This document shows, piece after piece, positions 1-10,565 of a stretch of DNA of 64,000 nt. This DNA is from Pomphorhynchus laevis. Its lineage: Eukaryota; Acanthocephala; Palaeacanthocephala; Echinorhynchida; Pomphorhynchidae. The stretch spans positions 186,001 to 250,000 of the forward strand of contig WNNJ02003641.1 in the NCBI GenBank assembly GCA_012934845.2, in the 5' to 3' direction. The notes under the pieces are model-generated. The model was not told where the DNA came from. It saw nothing but the letters and a program-made list of their open reading frames with translations, and did no database searches. Positions within the stretch are counted from its first letter, which is position 1. Every line of letters starts with the position of its first letter. The translations under genes were made by a program, and so were the position numbers.

Positions 1-1430
1 TAGATATAAAAAAGTATAAGATACTTTAATCTAATATATTTTATATAACAATTAGATTAAATGTTAGATACAAGACTTTTTAATACCTTAATCTAATTTA
101 TTTAATTTAACGATCAGGTTAAGTTTCAGATATAAAGGAGTATAAGATACTTTAATCTAATATATAACAATTAGATTAAATGTTAGATACAAGACTTTTT
201 AATACCTTAATCTAATTTATTCAATATGACGATCAGGTTAAGTTTTAAATATAAAGGATTATAAGATACTTTAATTTAATATATTTCATATAACAATTAG
301 ATAAAATGTTAGATACAAAAGACTTATTAATACCTTAATCTAATTTATTCAATATAACGATCAGGTTAAGTTTTAGATATAAAGGATTATAAGATACTTT
401 AATCTAATATATTTTATATAACAATTAGATTAAATGTTAGATACAAAAGACTTTTTAATAACTTAATCAAATTTATTTAATATAACGATCAGGTTAAGTT
501 TTAGATATAAATGTGTATAAGATACTTTAATCTAATATATTTTATATAACAATTAGATTAAATGTTAGATACAAAAGACTTTTTAATACCTTTATCAAAT
601 TTATTTAATATAACGATCAGGTTAAGTTTTAGATATAAATGTGTATAAGATACTTTAATCTAATATATTTTATATAACAATTAGATTAAATGTTAGATAC
701 AAAAGACTTTTTAATACCTTAATCTAATTTATTTAATTTAACGATCAGGTTAAGTTTCAGATATAAAGGAGTATAAGATACTTTAATCTAATATATAACA
801 ATTAGATTAAATGTTAGATACAAGACTTTTTAATACCTTAATCTAATTTATTCAATATGACGATCAGGTTAAGTTTTAAATATAAAGGATTATAAGATAC
901 TTTAATTTAATATATTTCATATAACAATTAGATAAAATGTTAGATACAAAAGACTTTTTAATACCTTTATCAAATTTATTTAATATAACGATCAGGTTAA
1001 GTTTTAGATATAAATGTGTATAAGATACTTTAATCTAATATATTTTATATAACAATTAGATTAAATGTTAGATACAAGACTTTTTAATACCTTAATCTAA
1101 TTTATTTAATTTAACGATCAGGTTAAGTTTCAGATATAAAGGATTATAAGATACTCTTATCTAATATATTTTATATAACAGTTAGATTTAATTATGATAC
1201 AAAAGACTTTTTAATACCTTAATCTAATTTATTCAATATAACGATCAGGTTAAGTTTTAGATATAAATGTGTATAAGATACTTTAATCTAATATATTTTA
1301 TATAACAATTAGATTAAATGTTAGATACAAGACTTTTTAATACCTTAATCTAATTTATTTTATTTTACGATCAGGTTAAGTTTTAGATATAAAGGATTAT
1401 AAGATACTTTATTCTAATATATTTTAATCT
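1..1430. repeat. AT-rich satellite, dimeric ~126-bp monomer
   Basis: About eleven head-to-tail units start at positions such as 13, 139, 258 and 386, giving spacings of 119 to 128 bp. Each unit has two related halves of about 63 bp: one reads TTTAATCTAATATATT then CAATTAGATTAAATGTTAGA, the other CTTAATCTAATTTATTTAAT then CGATCAGGTTAAG. A 252-bp block at 73-324 recurs with no difference I can see at 704-955, so variant monomers repeat in order over about 631 bp (five monomers). The right edge decays between about 1400 and 1540. No coding frame. Satellites of this type often mark heterochromatin, but nothing in the sequence shows a centromere function. Confidence 0.93.
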
Positions 1431-2547
1431 AATTTATTTAATTTAAACGTTATATTAAATTTTAAATATAAATTAGTTTAATATAATTTAATCGAATTTA
1501 TTCAATTTAAAAATTTAGGATAATTTTATATCAGTTTGCCATAATTAACTTAAAACTCAAAAAATAATATTTAATGCACATATATTTGAAATATGTTTAT
1601 TATATTATTTGTGTTAATATAGTTGTGGTCATAGGAATATATTTAAAATAAGATTTTACTGCGTTTGATTTTATTGTATTATAATTTTTGGTAACTGTGA
1701 TTGTAATAATTTTAATAAATTCTTAGTTAAATTATAAAAATATTAAAATTAATAGTTTTTATTAATTCAGTTTATTCCAATTTATTTAGTTTTAGAATGT
1801 CATAAAACCGCTATTGATAATCAATAATTACAAATTAGCGATAATTATTCATAAATTTAAAATAGCGATAAATAATAAATAATAAATACCTTCATAATAT
1901 TCTTTACTATTTATATTTATATCAAATTAAAATTTTAATAAAAATCAATCAATTTTGTCATGATAGTTTAGCTAAGCATTTCAATTTTTTAATTAAATAT
2001 GTATATCATTTAATTCTCTCTTTTTAATTATAAATTTCATTCCGAATTCTTACCTTTTATAAATTGATTACAGTTGTAATCGATTTATAATAAATACTTT
2101 TCAAATCCTCAAAAATAATTTATATTATAAATTGATTTTTCACTGTTGTACCACAGTTGACTCATACGCGCACAGGAATTAATCGATGATGTCTGCAAGC
2201 AATCAAAAACTTTTTTGACAACCAACACATCATTAACTTCATTATAAAATCCTATTTTATAATGATGCAATCCTATTTGCATCTCCATATCGCAGCTGAA
2301 TAATATTATAAATGGATTGTCCACTCACTTTTAAATTATATTTAATTAGTGAAGGGTGAAATTAATTTTATTTTATTAAAAGTCAAATTTTCGATAGCTA
2401 ATTGTTGTCCGGACAAAATTATGTAATTAAGATAGAAAATATATAATTTTTTAATTAAAAGTCAAATTTTGGATATCTATTAACTATCGTTCTCAGGATA
2501 AATTATGTAATAATTTATATTACTAAAATAATAACCGAATGGTGGCC
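1431..2547. other. AT-rich spacer without a recognisable gene
   Basis: The first 110 bases are decayed satellite. A unit of about 80 to 100 bp beginning ATTAAAAGTCAAATTTT is present twice, near 2376 and 2455, as a diverged tandem pair. I see no exon with splice signals and no transposon protein here. An upstream exon of gene A could still lie in this stretch or to the left of the window. Confidence 0.5.
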
Positions 2548-2627
2548 GAATACATGGCCAAATAGTGGAGGAGTGTGTATTGCTAACACACTATGTACGG
2601 GGTTCAACTCTCGAGCATGCATTTTCT
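2548..2627 (+). repeat. tRNA-derived SINE head or tRNA pseudogene
   Basis: The A box at 2555-2565 (TGGCCAAATAG) fits TRGYNNANNNG and the B box at 2601-2610 (GGTTCAACTC) fits GGTTCRANNC. Between them is a 5-bp anticodon-like stem (TGTGT/ACACA) with a seven-base loop whose anticodon would be TGC. The T stem pairs poorly and position 37 is T, so this is not a sound tRNA gene. It is better read as the pol III promoter part of a SINE, or a relic tRNA. No clear tail or target duplication was found. Confidence 0.5.
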
Positions 2628-2794
2628 ATTCACTTCTTTGTAAGCACATGTCAAAGTCACAAGATTTAGTTGTTGAAAGACGTACGGGCATACGATGATG
2701 ATTAGGTTCATTATTATATAAAGTGCAAAACATTATTTTGTAATGTGATCATGCCGGTCATTTTATATAATTAAATATTTACTTAATTATTTAG

Positions 2795-5700
2795 ATTTGC
2801 ATTAATCAATGAGCCTTTCAAAAGAAATTCTGACAAAGGAAATTACCTAGAACTAAAAAACAAATTTCTGGCCAGGAGATACAAGCTTCTCGAACAAGCT
2901 CTTGTTGTAGAAGAACAGCTTAGAAGAGCTTGCTTTCTTATCGAACGTAACAAGTTCGCTACAAATGCGGATGCTACTTTAAATCTTTTAAATCGCTACA
3001 CCGAACTTGAAACAATCGCTGAATGTCACAAGCCGCTTACATCTGAGAGTGTTACAACCTCTCCGGATTATAAGCTATCGAATCTTGTAGTTCAGAAAGG
3101 TAAATTTGTTTACTTAAAACTCATATTTTAAGGTTTTATATGACAAAACCTTAAATGACAATGACAAACACAACTTTTATATATTATTGCCAATCAGTCG
3201 GTATCTTTGATAATTTTGTTAAAGAGACTCGCTTGCTAGGGGGCTGTGTTCCAGTGCATAGTTTTGGTTAAGATGTCATCCGAACTTGCCGCCTTTCCTG
3301 TCTTCATCCTCTTTTACGCTTCCTCGATTTCCTCCATGTTGATGGGAAGTACTGTGCTGAGTACAGTTGGGGCTTGTGGTATCGAAGGGTGTATTAATTC
3401 TTCAGTGCAGATTTCCTCAAAATACTCACGACACCTTTCTAGAACTGCCCGTCGATCCACGATTTGCTTGCCGCCCTTATTATTAACGTAGTAAAACTGT
3501 TCGATGTCCTTTGTTTGTTCATGACGAAGCTTGACAAGTCTGAAAAGGTTGTGTTCGCCGTCTCAAGTATCTAGCTTGTTCACCTCTTCATAATGGATAT
3601 TTCACGTCGATGCCACGGTTTTCTTCGCTTTACGCCTGGCCTCGCGGTACTTCTGTCAATTTACACTGGTCTTGTCATTAAGGAACACATGGTATTGTCG
3701 TTTCTTTTCACCCACCCTCATTTTTACCTTATCTGTCCAAAGCCAAGTATCACGATTTATATAGCGTATTCCTGGCTTAGTGACACCGATTGTTTTTTGA
3801 GCGGAAATGTGAATATTGTTTTCGGCTTTTTTCCGTGTTTTTGACGTCCGTTACGTCAGGTAGTTGTATGCAATTTATTATTTCAAATTCGATCTCGTGG
3901 AGTCACCACCATTTAATGCGTGATGGGCCAGTACGTTTTTTCTTATGTTGTTTTGGCGGTCGAATATTCAATACTGCAATTATGGGACAATGCTGTGCTG
4001 CTATCGTTTCATAAGGCACGACCTTTAGGTGATATACAGTGTACATTTGTTTGCTCCGAACAAGGATTTAATCTATCTTCGACTTGTTTACGCTACTGTA
4101 GAATGTTAGAGGTCTAAGCTGCTATATAAATTAAGTATTGGTAATGATCAGATCGTGGGAGTCCGAGAAGTCAACAATGCGCTCGTCATCCTTACATCAC
4201 TGGCCATATCATTTTCCCCATTGGCAATTATGTCCTTCGGCGCTTTGACCCATATGGCCATTAAGATCTTCTGCGATTATTATATAATCTCCATCGCGGA
4301 TTTCGCGTATTTGACTGTTTAATATTTCCCAGAATGCATCTTTCTCGAAATCGCTCCGTTCTCTCGGTAAGTGTGCCGATGTTTAGGGATGCTATGCACA
4401 TCTTTTCGCGAGATGTGCTTGTGTTTTAATAATTCTGAACCCGCTTATTTTCGTCCCGATGCCGTCCTTGTGTCGACAACACTCGCTTATTTATTGGCAA
4501 AATCGGGCCTTGTCTTGCCGCGTCGATTTGAATGTACGCCTTACCCATGTTTCGTGTTTGAACCTAAGACATATTCCATTTTGATTTTGATATTGACTTT
4601 TTTGTGGCAGGCTTGTCGTGAAGCCTATAGTTGAACCACAGTTTTAAGCGGTGGGTCTAGCAGGTACTATACCAATAGCGTAACTAAAATGGCACCAAGT
4701 GGCATAGCCTTATTTAATGTCTGGATCGACTCGCTATATCATAGCGCTAAGCCATTAATGGATGGATGAATTTTATAGACTTAAAGCTGTCACGCTTTAA
4801 GTCGCTATCGCGATAACGCTATTTCCCGCTGTCCGCGACTGCTTATTCGTCGAGCCGAAGCTTGCTTATATCGCAGCTACCCTGTATATCTACATGACAT
4901 TTTCCAATCCGCAACCCGGGGACGCAAAGCGTGGAGCGAGCTATGCCCATGTGTGCATTTAGAATTATATAAATATATAAATAAATATAATAAATAAATC
5001 ATTAAAACTTGTAAATTTTAAAATTTTGACGGTTTATTGTATTTCTAAATCATTGTAAACTTTGATGGCTCGATTAGAGATGCGATATTGAATTTCTTTG
5101 TAAATGGATTTAATAAATGGATTTATTTAGTAAAATAAATGGATTTAATAAGTAGATTTATTTAGCAAAATAAAGTATTAACTGATAAAAACTTGTTCTT
5201 CTGTTATTAAATGAAGAAATAATTGATTGTAAACGTTTTTAACCAGCCGTAGTATTTCTAGAAACATTTTCAGGCAAAAATCTCGACGGGACAATGATTG
5301 TGGATGTATTCAATCGACTTATTTGATCATTTGAATGCCAAAGTAACATTTTGTATAAAATCATATTTCAACCGATTTATATTACAGTATACTCAATTAT
5401 TTGATTTATTAATTCAATTTATAAGGATTATATTTATTTAATTTTGGATTTTTTTAGAAGGATCAATAAACATCAAATTATTTTTATATTCTCAAATAAA
5501 AATAATTTTTATTTAGGATAATAAAATATATTTTTTAAATAGATATCAAAATTTTTTTGAAACATATCCTTTGTTTTATAAATTCGTATTAATAAAATTT
5601 CAGAATGCAAAATTTTAAAAATATAATAGGAAATATAAAAATATAAAAATATCACTCTGGCAAAGAGTCATTTTATCCGTGCCATCGATGGCGCACGATG

Positions 5701-7170
5701 TGTCTTGACATATGTTGACATATTGAAAATGCACAAGTACGATTGTATTGACCATACACAAGTACAATTGTGTATGGTCAATACACGAATGCACAAGTAC
5801 ATTGTATTGACCATTTGATGCGTCGGCCAAATCTTTAAAGATTTGGCCGACGCATCAGTCTCTTTCCCAAATCTTTAAAGATTTGGGAAAGAGACTCGAT
5901 CAGGTCACTGCGGACCAGCACGCAAGTCCATTCATCATACAGCGTCTAAGCGCTGCTGTTCTGGGAACAATGCAGCATTTATGCTGAAGTCGGTCGTTGC
6001 CGCGTCCGCAGCCCAGACAACCGTCAGCAACAGAGAATTGGATAGTGTTGATCAGGGATTGCAAAGGTCGACGTTTGATCGAGGACTGTCCGTCAACATT
6101 TTGGGTGACGACGAAACAACCGCTGATGAAGACATCGCCGATATTTCAACACTGACCAGCAACGTAGAAATTAGGAAATCAAGCCACGAAATAAAGTAAC
6201 GTATCCTCAATTGATACTGAATCGTGGAATATGAGTACTCGTTTGGGTGCTAAACCGGCGGTATTAAAGAAAATATTTTGATCACGATAGCAATCATATT
6301 TTCTTTTCTGTTATACTTTAATAAATTAATATTAAAAAATAGAAAAATACTATAAATACATCAAATTTTCTATACATTGAGTGTATATATATGTCATTAA
6401 GTATTTGAGTATTGTGTTTTTGTTTAGTGCTATGCCAACTTGATGAAATTCTAGTTGAAATGAAAAACGAAATAAATAAATTGCCATCTGCGATGTCAAG
6501 AATTGAACCAGTAAGTGAACGATTGTGCATGTCTGAGCAATCGATTTTGTCAAGTCTTGTGAATCAGATCAGCAAAGCTGCTAACAAAACAATTGGTGAT
6601 AATAAAGAATTGGATACCAATAAGACAGACAACAATATAAAAGTGGAAGAAACGCCAGTCGAGATAAAACAGCAACCGGAAGAAGTAATTCCTAACGATA
6701 TTAAGTGTCCTAATGTTGCAGCTAATTTGAACCCGTATTTTACATATCCAATCGAAGTTGGAAAGTTTTCGTTTCCGGTATCTATAAATTTGCCTGCTCA
6801 AAATCAACAACACCAAGAAGTCGATCCATCGGAAATAGTAATTTTAGATTAATCCTTAAATGGGTTAATAGCGATGGACATCATTTATTGTACAATTTGT
6901 GTTGCGTGTTTGTTTTATCCAGCCACTATTGAATCATATAGATCATTGAAAATTGTTTGTTTTATCCAAATAATTACCATATATCAGTCTAGAATCTAAT
7001 TATATATTTAATTATTTTATTTATTTTCTTATTTTTCTTTATTTTCTTTATAGGAAAGAATGATCTTTGATTATTCAACTAGTCAAAAGGCGAACACTTT
7101 GGTGTTCGACAACAAAACGTTTTCAAAGAATACAATCATTTTGTCAATAATGTTAATACTTTTGCATTGA
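2795..7170 (+). CDS. Gene A: unrecognised spliced host gene, 5' incomplete
   Basis: Exon 2795-3099 follows a TTTAG acceptor and ends at AAAG|GTAAAT in phase 1. It joins in phase to exon 6428-6837 (acceptor TTTGTTTAG, donor ATA|GTAATT). A third exon 7054-7170 follows a strong pyrimidine tract ending TTTATAG and fits phase 0. If the last donor is unused, the frame closes at a stop at 6850-6852, giving an alternative tail ending VILD. The first visible exon enters in phase 2, so at least one exon lies upstream. The protein starts with a helical, charged, probably coiled-coil stretch (KFLARRYKLLEQALVVEEQL), continues with LDEILVEMKNEINK, then an acidic linker and a segment rich in N, P and aromatic residues. 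I recognise no family. The plan suggests a small nuclear or scaffold protein, which is inference. A possible poly(A) signal AATAAA is at 7204. Intron 3100-6427 is filled by an RTE LINE fragment and palindromes. Confidence 0.68.
3200..4870 (-). mobile_element. RTE-clade LINE fragment: APE endonuclease and linker
   Basis: Reading the minus strand from about 4640 downward gives, in several frames, ASLNIGTLTERTER (start of an APE endonuclease), then IIIAEDLNGHMGQSAEGHNC (the GDLNGH catalytic motif with G to E), DDERIVDFSDSHDLIIT, and further on DGEHNLFRLVKLRHEQTKDI and RRAVLERCREYFEEI followed by KRMKTGKAASSDDI, the standard link into the reverse transcriptase. The piece stops near 3200, before the RT core, so it is 3'-truncated and has many stops and frameshifts. 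Order and motifs match RTE elements of the craniofacial-development-protein-2-like type. It lies antisense within intron 3100-6427 of gene A. A separate RT piece at about 48270-48560 may belong to the same family. Confidence 0.82.
4871..5744. other. AT-rich intronic DNA of gene A
   Basis: No coding frame or known element is visible. A short imperfect tandem (ATGGATTTAATAAATGGATT-like, with TTTATTTAGTAAAATAAA) lies at about 5100-5175. The left 100 bases, GC-richer and containing GACGCAAAGCGTGG, may be the remaining 5' untranslated end of the neighbouring RTE element. Confidence 0.4.
5745..5784. repeat. Hairpin with perfect 17-bp arms
   Basis: The arm GTATTGACCATACACAA at 5745-5761 is matched exactly in reverse complement at 5768-5784, with a six-base spacer. 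The string GCACAAGTAC also occurs just before (5731) and after (5791) the hairpin, so the hairpin arose beside or within a short duplicated segment. It is the first of three inverted repeats in a row inside gene A's intron. Confidence 0.9.
5816..5857. repeat. Perfect 42-bp palindrome
   Basis: Each 21-base half begins TGATGCGTCGGCC and ends at a central TTT|AAA. No spacer and no mismatch. It touches the next palindrome directly, and the two share the central 16 bases AAATCTTTAAAGATTT. Confidence 0.93.
5858..5895. repeat. Perfect 38-bp palindrome, abutting the previous one
   Basis: Each 19-base half begins GTCTCTTTCCC and meets at the same AAATCTTTAAAGATTT core as the 42-bp palindrome. The outer arms of the two palindromes are unrelated, so this is not a plain tandem copy. 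It lies right at the left edge of an open, GC-richer stretch (5891-6199). Confidence 0.93.
5891..6199 (+). CDS. Open frame of coding-like composition, unassigned
   Basis: The frame is open from the right arm of the palindrome to a stop at 6197-6199; the first ATG is at 5981 and would give 72 residues. The stretch is GC-richer than its surroundings. The predicted peptide is acidic in the middle (GDDETTADEDIAD) and basic near both ends. A donor-like AA|GTAACG lies at 6196, but its phase (2) does not fit the phase-1 entry of the gene A exon at 6428, so it cannot be spliced there as a simple cassette. It matches no family I recognise. It could be an alternative first exon of gene A, a relic, or chance. 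Confidence 0.28.
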   Translation, partial: ETRSGHCGPARKSIHHTASKRCCSGNNAAFMLKSVVAASAAQTTVSNRELDSVDQGLQRSTFDRGLSVNILGDDETTADEDIADISTLTSNVEIRKSSHEIK

Positions 7171-7319
7171 GATATTTTAAATACAGAAATAGTTTTTAAT
7201 TCTAATAAAAATATCTATTATTTATATATTACTCGCATGAATCATAAAACAAAGACGTAAATTTCTTGTACATAAAATTTCTTTAAATTCCGGGAAGACC
7301 CGTTGCACCTAACTTTGTA

Positions 7320-9060
7320 ACTTATAAACCAACTTTGTTTGACAAAGATAGCTTCAGCTCAAGCAGTTACCGAAGCGAAGAAGGGGAAATGTGAGAAGTT
7401 TGGAAAGCACTTAGAACTTGATGATATGTCAGCTTCAAAAATGCTCTGGATGACGATTAGGAACTATCATGTTGGAAAGCAGAAAACTCCTCAAACTGTC
7501 TATGACAAGACAGGATCTATGATGACTGACATTGAAGAAATTCTTGGTTGTTAGAAAAAGCATTTTAGGAGTCTCCTTAATCCGATCTATATGCCTTCTC
7601 TTGTAGAAGTAGAGCCCTTAGAACCAACAGAAGAGCTCGTCTCTTAGGAAGATGTCATTGATGTTGTTAAAAAACTTCGTAATTGCAAGTCTTATGTAGT
7701 AAACGAAATTCACCTGAAGCTTTAAAGACTCTCGGCGTTGTTCCAATGAAGTAACTAGCACGGATATTCAATGTTGCAGTGAAGACGGGGAAGGTTCCTT
7801 GTGAGTGTCGAACTGGGGGGGGTGGTACCGATCTTTAATAAAGGTGACCGAAGAGTATGTTTCAATTATCAGGGCATTACTCTTCTTAGCCAAAGTGGTA
7901 AGTTATTTGCTAAGATTTGCTAAGTAAAATGTATGCCTATAGTTAAGTGACAGTCCAGGTCGTGGTACTACGGATAAGCTCTTTACGCTCTCAACTATCC
8001 TTGAATAGTCTTTGGAGTTCGCTCAACCAGTCTACATGTGTTTTGTAGATTTGGAGAAGGCGTTCGACCGAGTTCCGCGAGAGAGGTTGTGGGAGCTACT
8101 CTAGAAGTATGGAGTACCACACTATCTTCGGGTAGCTGTGTCTTCTCTGTATGAACAAAGTATGAGTTGTGCTCGTGTTCTAGGTAGGAAGTCTGAATCA
8201 TTTCAAGTCAAGTAAGCGTTGGGCTACGTCAGGGTTGTCCATTGTCTCCACTTTTGTTCCTTTTTTACATGGACAAAATTTTGAGACGGACCACCTTGAC
8301 GGATGTTGATCTTCAGTTCGGTCCCATCACGATAGCATTTCTGCTTCTTGCAGAGGACTTTGTATTGCTGGCTTCTTGTATGAGGACAAGCAATGCCCAC
8401 TAGATCGATTTACGATGGAATGCCAAGCGGCAGGAATTTGGTATGTATTTCCAAGACTTCTCTATGTGTTCGTCTCGGATTCAGTTGCCAATGTCAATCC
8501 GGATTGTGGAAAAGGTTCTTTCTGATGTGGAGGATTTCAAGTATCTTGGGGTATTGTTCTTCAGGGACTGCAGGAACATTAACGAGTTTGAGAATCGAAT
8601 TTGTGCAGCAAACGCAGCATTGCGTTCTTTGTACATGTATGTCGTAGTGAAGCGGGAGTTGAGTCTTCGGGCGAAGCTTTCGGTTTACTACGCAATCTTT
8701 TTTCCTATCTTAACCTCTAGTCATGAGCTTTTTGTTATGACCGAAAGGATAATATTTCGGATTCAGGCGACCGGAATAAGGTTTCTTGGCCGTCTGGCCG
8801 GTTTAAGCCTTAGAGAAAAGGTTTGAAATTCGGCAATTCGGGATGTACTCTGAGTACAGTCGCTGCTTCATCACGTAAAAGTCAATTGAGTATGCTTGTA
8901 CACGTAATGAAGATGCTTAAGGATCGGCTACCTCGGCGTGATTTCCAGACCGGACACTCTGGAAAGAGACTCGAGGTTATACCTTAGAACAGGTGGAGTG
9001 ATAAAATCTCAAAACTGTTCGAGTAAAGTTTTCTACCATCTTAAAGAGAACTATGGTCTG
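7320..9060 (+). mobile_element. RTE-clade LINE (Rex3-like) RT fragment, decayed
   Basis: Plus-strand frames give, in order, a linker (MLWMTIRNYHVGKQKTPQTV), CFVDLEKAFDRVPRERLWEL at about 8040-8100 (RT motif A), then VEDFKYLGVLF and VVKRELSLRAKLSVYYAI followed by ELFVMTERIIFRIQATGI and GLSLREKV at about 8520-8830. The last part is typical of RTE elements common in fish and other animals. Motif C (the FADD box) is not cleanly visible around 8340-8400, where the sequence reads LLLAEDFVLL. Several stops and frame changes make it dead. No 3' tail or target duplication was found. It begins about 150 bp downstream of the last putative exon of gene A. Confidence 0.83.
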
Positions 9061-9192
9061 TTGCCCATGATCGCGATGTCTGGAATAGTTTGGCTCGTAC
9101 ACTACATCCACGACCCAATATCAGTAGTTGACAATAAAAATCTTTTGTCACTTTTTTCCTTGTCAAGAAATTGTTGTTTCTTCGTGTGCTTC

Positions 9193-9415
9193 TTTTAATC
9201 CTATCAGCTTCACTGTACACTACAACCAGCGTGGGTGGACCTCATCAGCAGTGAGCCCACGCCTACATTTCGTGTTTCGCTCCTGCTTCTGCTTCTGCAG
9301 TAGCAGAAGCAATAACAGTACCGAAACATGAAATGTAAGCGTGAGCTCACTGCTGATGAGGTCCACCCACGCTGATTACAGTGTACAGTGAGGCTGATAT
9401 GATTAAAAGAGCAAC
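9193..9415. repeat. Large inverted repeat: two SINE bodies head to head
   Basis: The left arm (about 9193-9298) and right arm (about 9302-9415) are near-perfect reverse complements of roughly 100 bp, meeting at CTTCTGCAGTAGCAGAAG. Both contain the block GTGGGTGGACCTCATCAG and a GAAACATGAAATGTA-like stretch. A related block (GAAACGTAAAATGTAGGTCT) sits in the tRNA-headed SINE on the minus strand at 49330-49510, which identifies these arms as headless SINE bodies. Bits of the same low-complexity core (CAGAAGCAGTAACAGGACCG) continue to about 9690. Confidence 0.82.
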
Positions 9416-10565
9416 ACGAGGATAATATCAAACCGACTAATAAAGAATAACGGCTTGTGTAAGCAATAGTCACAATAGTAAAAAGACAGTTTACGGTCGA
9501 CTGTCTGATGAACAATTCGCATAGAAACGAATAAAAAATCGATGTGTGGTTGATTCGAATTGCGAAACATAGTTACCGCCCATACCAACTATAGAACACA
9601 TAAATCGTGTAATTTGACATATCTAAACCAGCATCTCGGCGACAAGAAGTTCAGCAGAAGCAGTAACAGGACCGAAGCAGTAACAGCCAATTGAATGCTC
9701 TTTAACACATTTTAAGAATAACTAATTTATCTATATTTTTTACTAAAAATTGAAGGTTTTAGAAAAATAATTTTGGCTAATGATAAATAACGTGAGACAA
9801 TCCTAGAACTTTATTTTTTAAGCTTTTTATGTACTCACTTTACATATTTTATCATTTATGTGGCTAATATTATCGACGAATTGTCACAGACTCACTAATA
9901 TTTTTATTCCATATTTTATAAAAATACTTTTATCAAGTAACTTTTTTGACGCACATTCTCTTAAAACTATTTAGTGTGTATTTTGTTTACTAAATTGATA
10001 ATCTGAAAATAATCTGATTTTGATTTAGTTCAAGTCTTAAAATTCTAAATTCACAAAAATTATTTTTAAAATTAAAAGATACTTATATAGCATAAATAAA
10101 ATGCATAGATATTTTTATGATAAATTATTAATAATTATTAATTAATAACTATTTATGCCACATTCGAATTAAAATTAAATTGAAATAATGGGATTAACGT
10201 TAAATCTAGAGTTGATTTGTTGATTAATCAAATAAGCTAATACAAATATAAGATAATACAAATTACCGTTGGTAATGATATGAGATTAATTATCTGTTAC
10301 ATTTTGACCATTTCAACAGAAGCGTAATTGAAGTTAAAATACTAAATATAAAAAACAATACATTTTTGTGTTTTATAAAACACTTTAATATAATCTGATT
10401 AATACGAAATATTAATATTAATATTAAAAACGCTAAACAATTGTAATTGCAGCAATTCCGAATTGCTGCAATTAAAAACGCACACCAATTATCATTTATG
10501 TGGCTAATATTATCGATGAATTGTCACTGAATTACCAAATGACACTAATTTACTATTTTTTTTGT

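Noticed and set aside
1-1430. CRISPR array
   Set aside because: The repeats are contiguous monomers without unique spacers, and the window is plainly eukaryotic.
2548-2627. A functional tRNA-Ala gene
   Set aside because: The T stem has mismatches, position 37 is not a purine and the acceptor stem pairs only partly.
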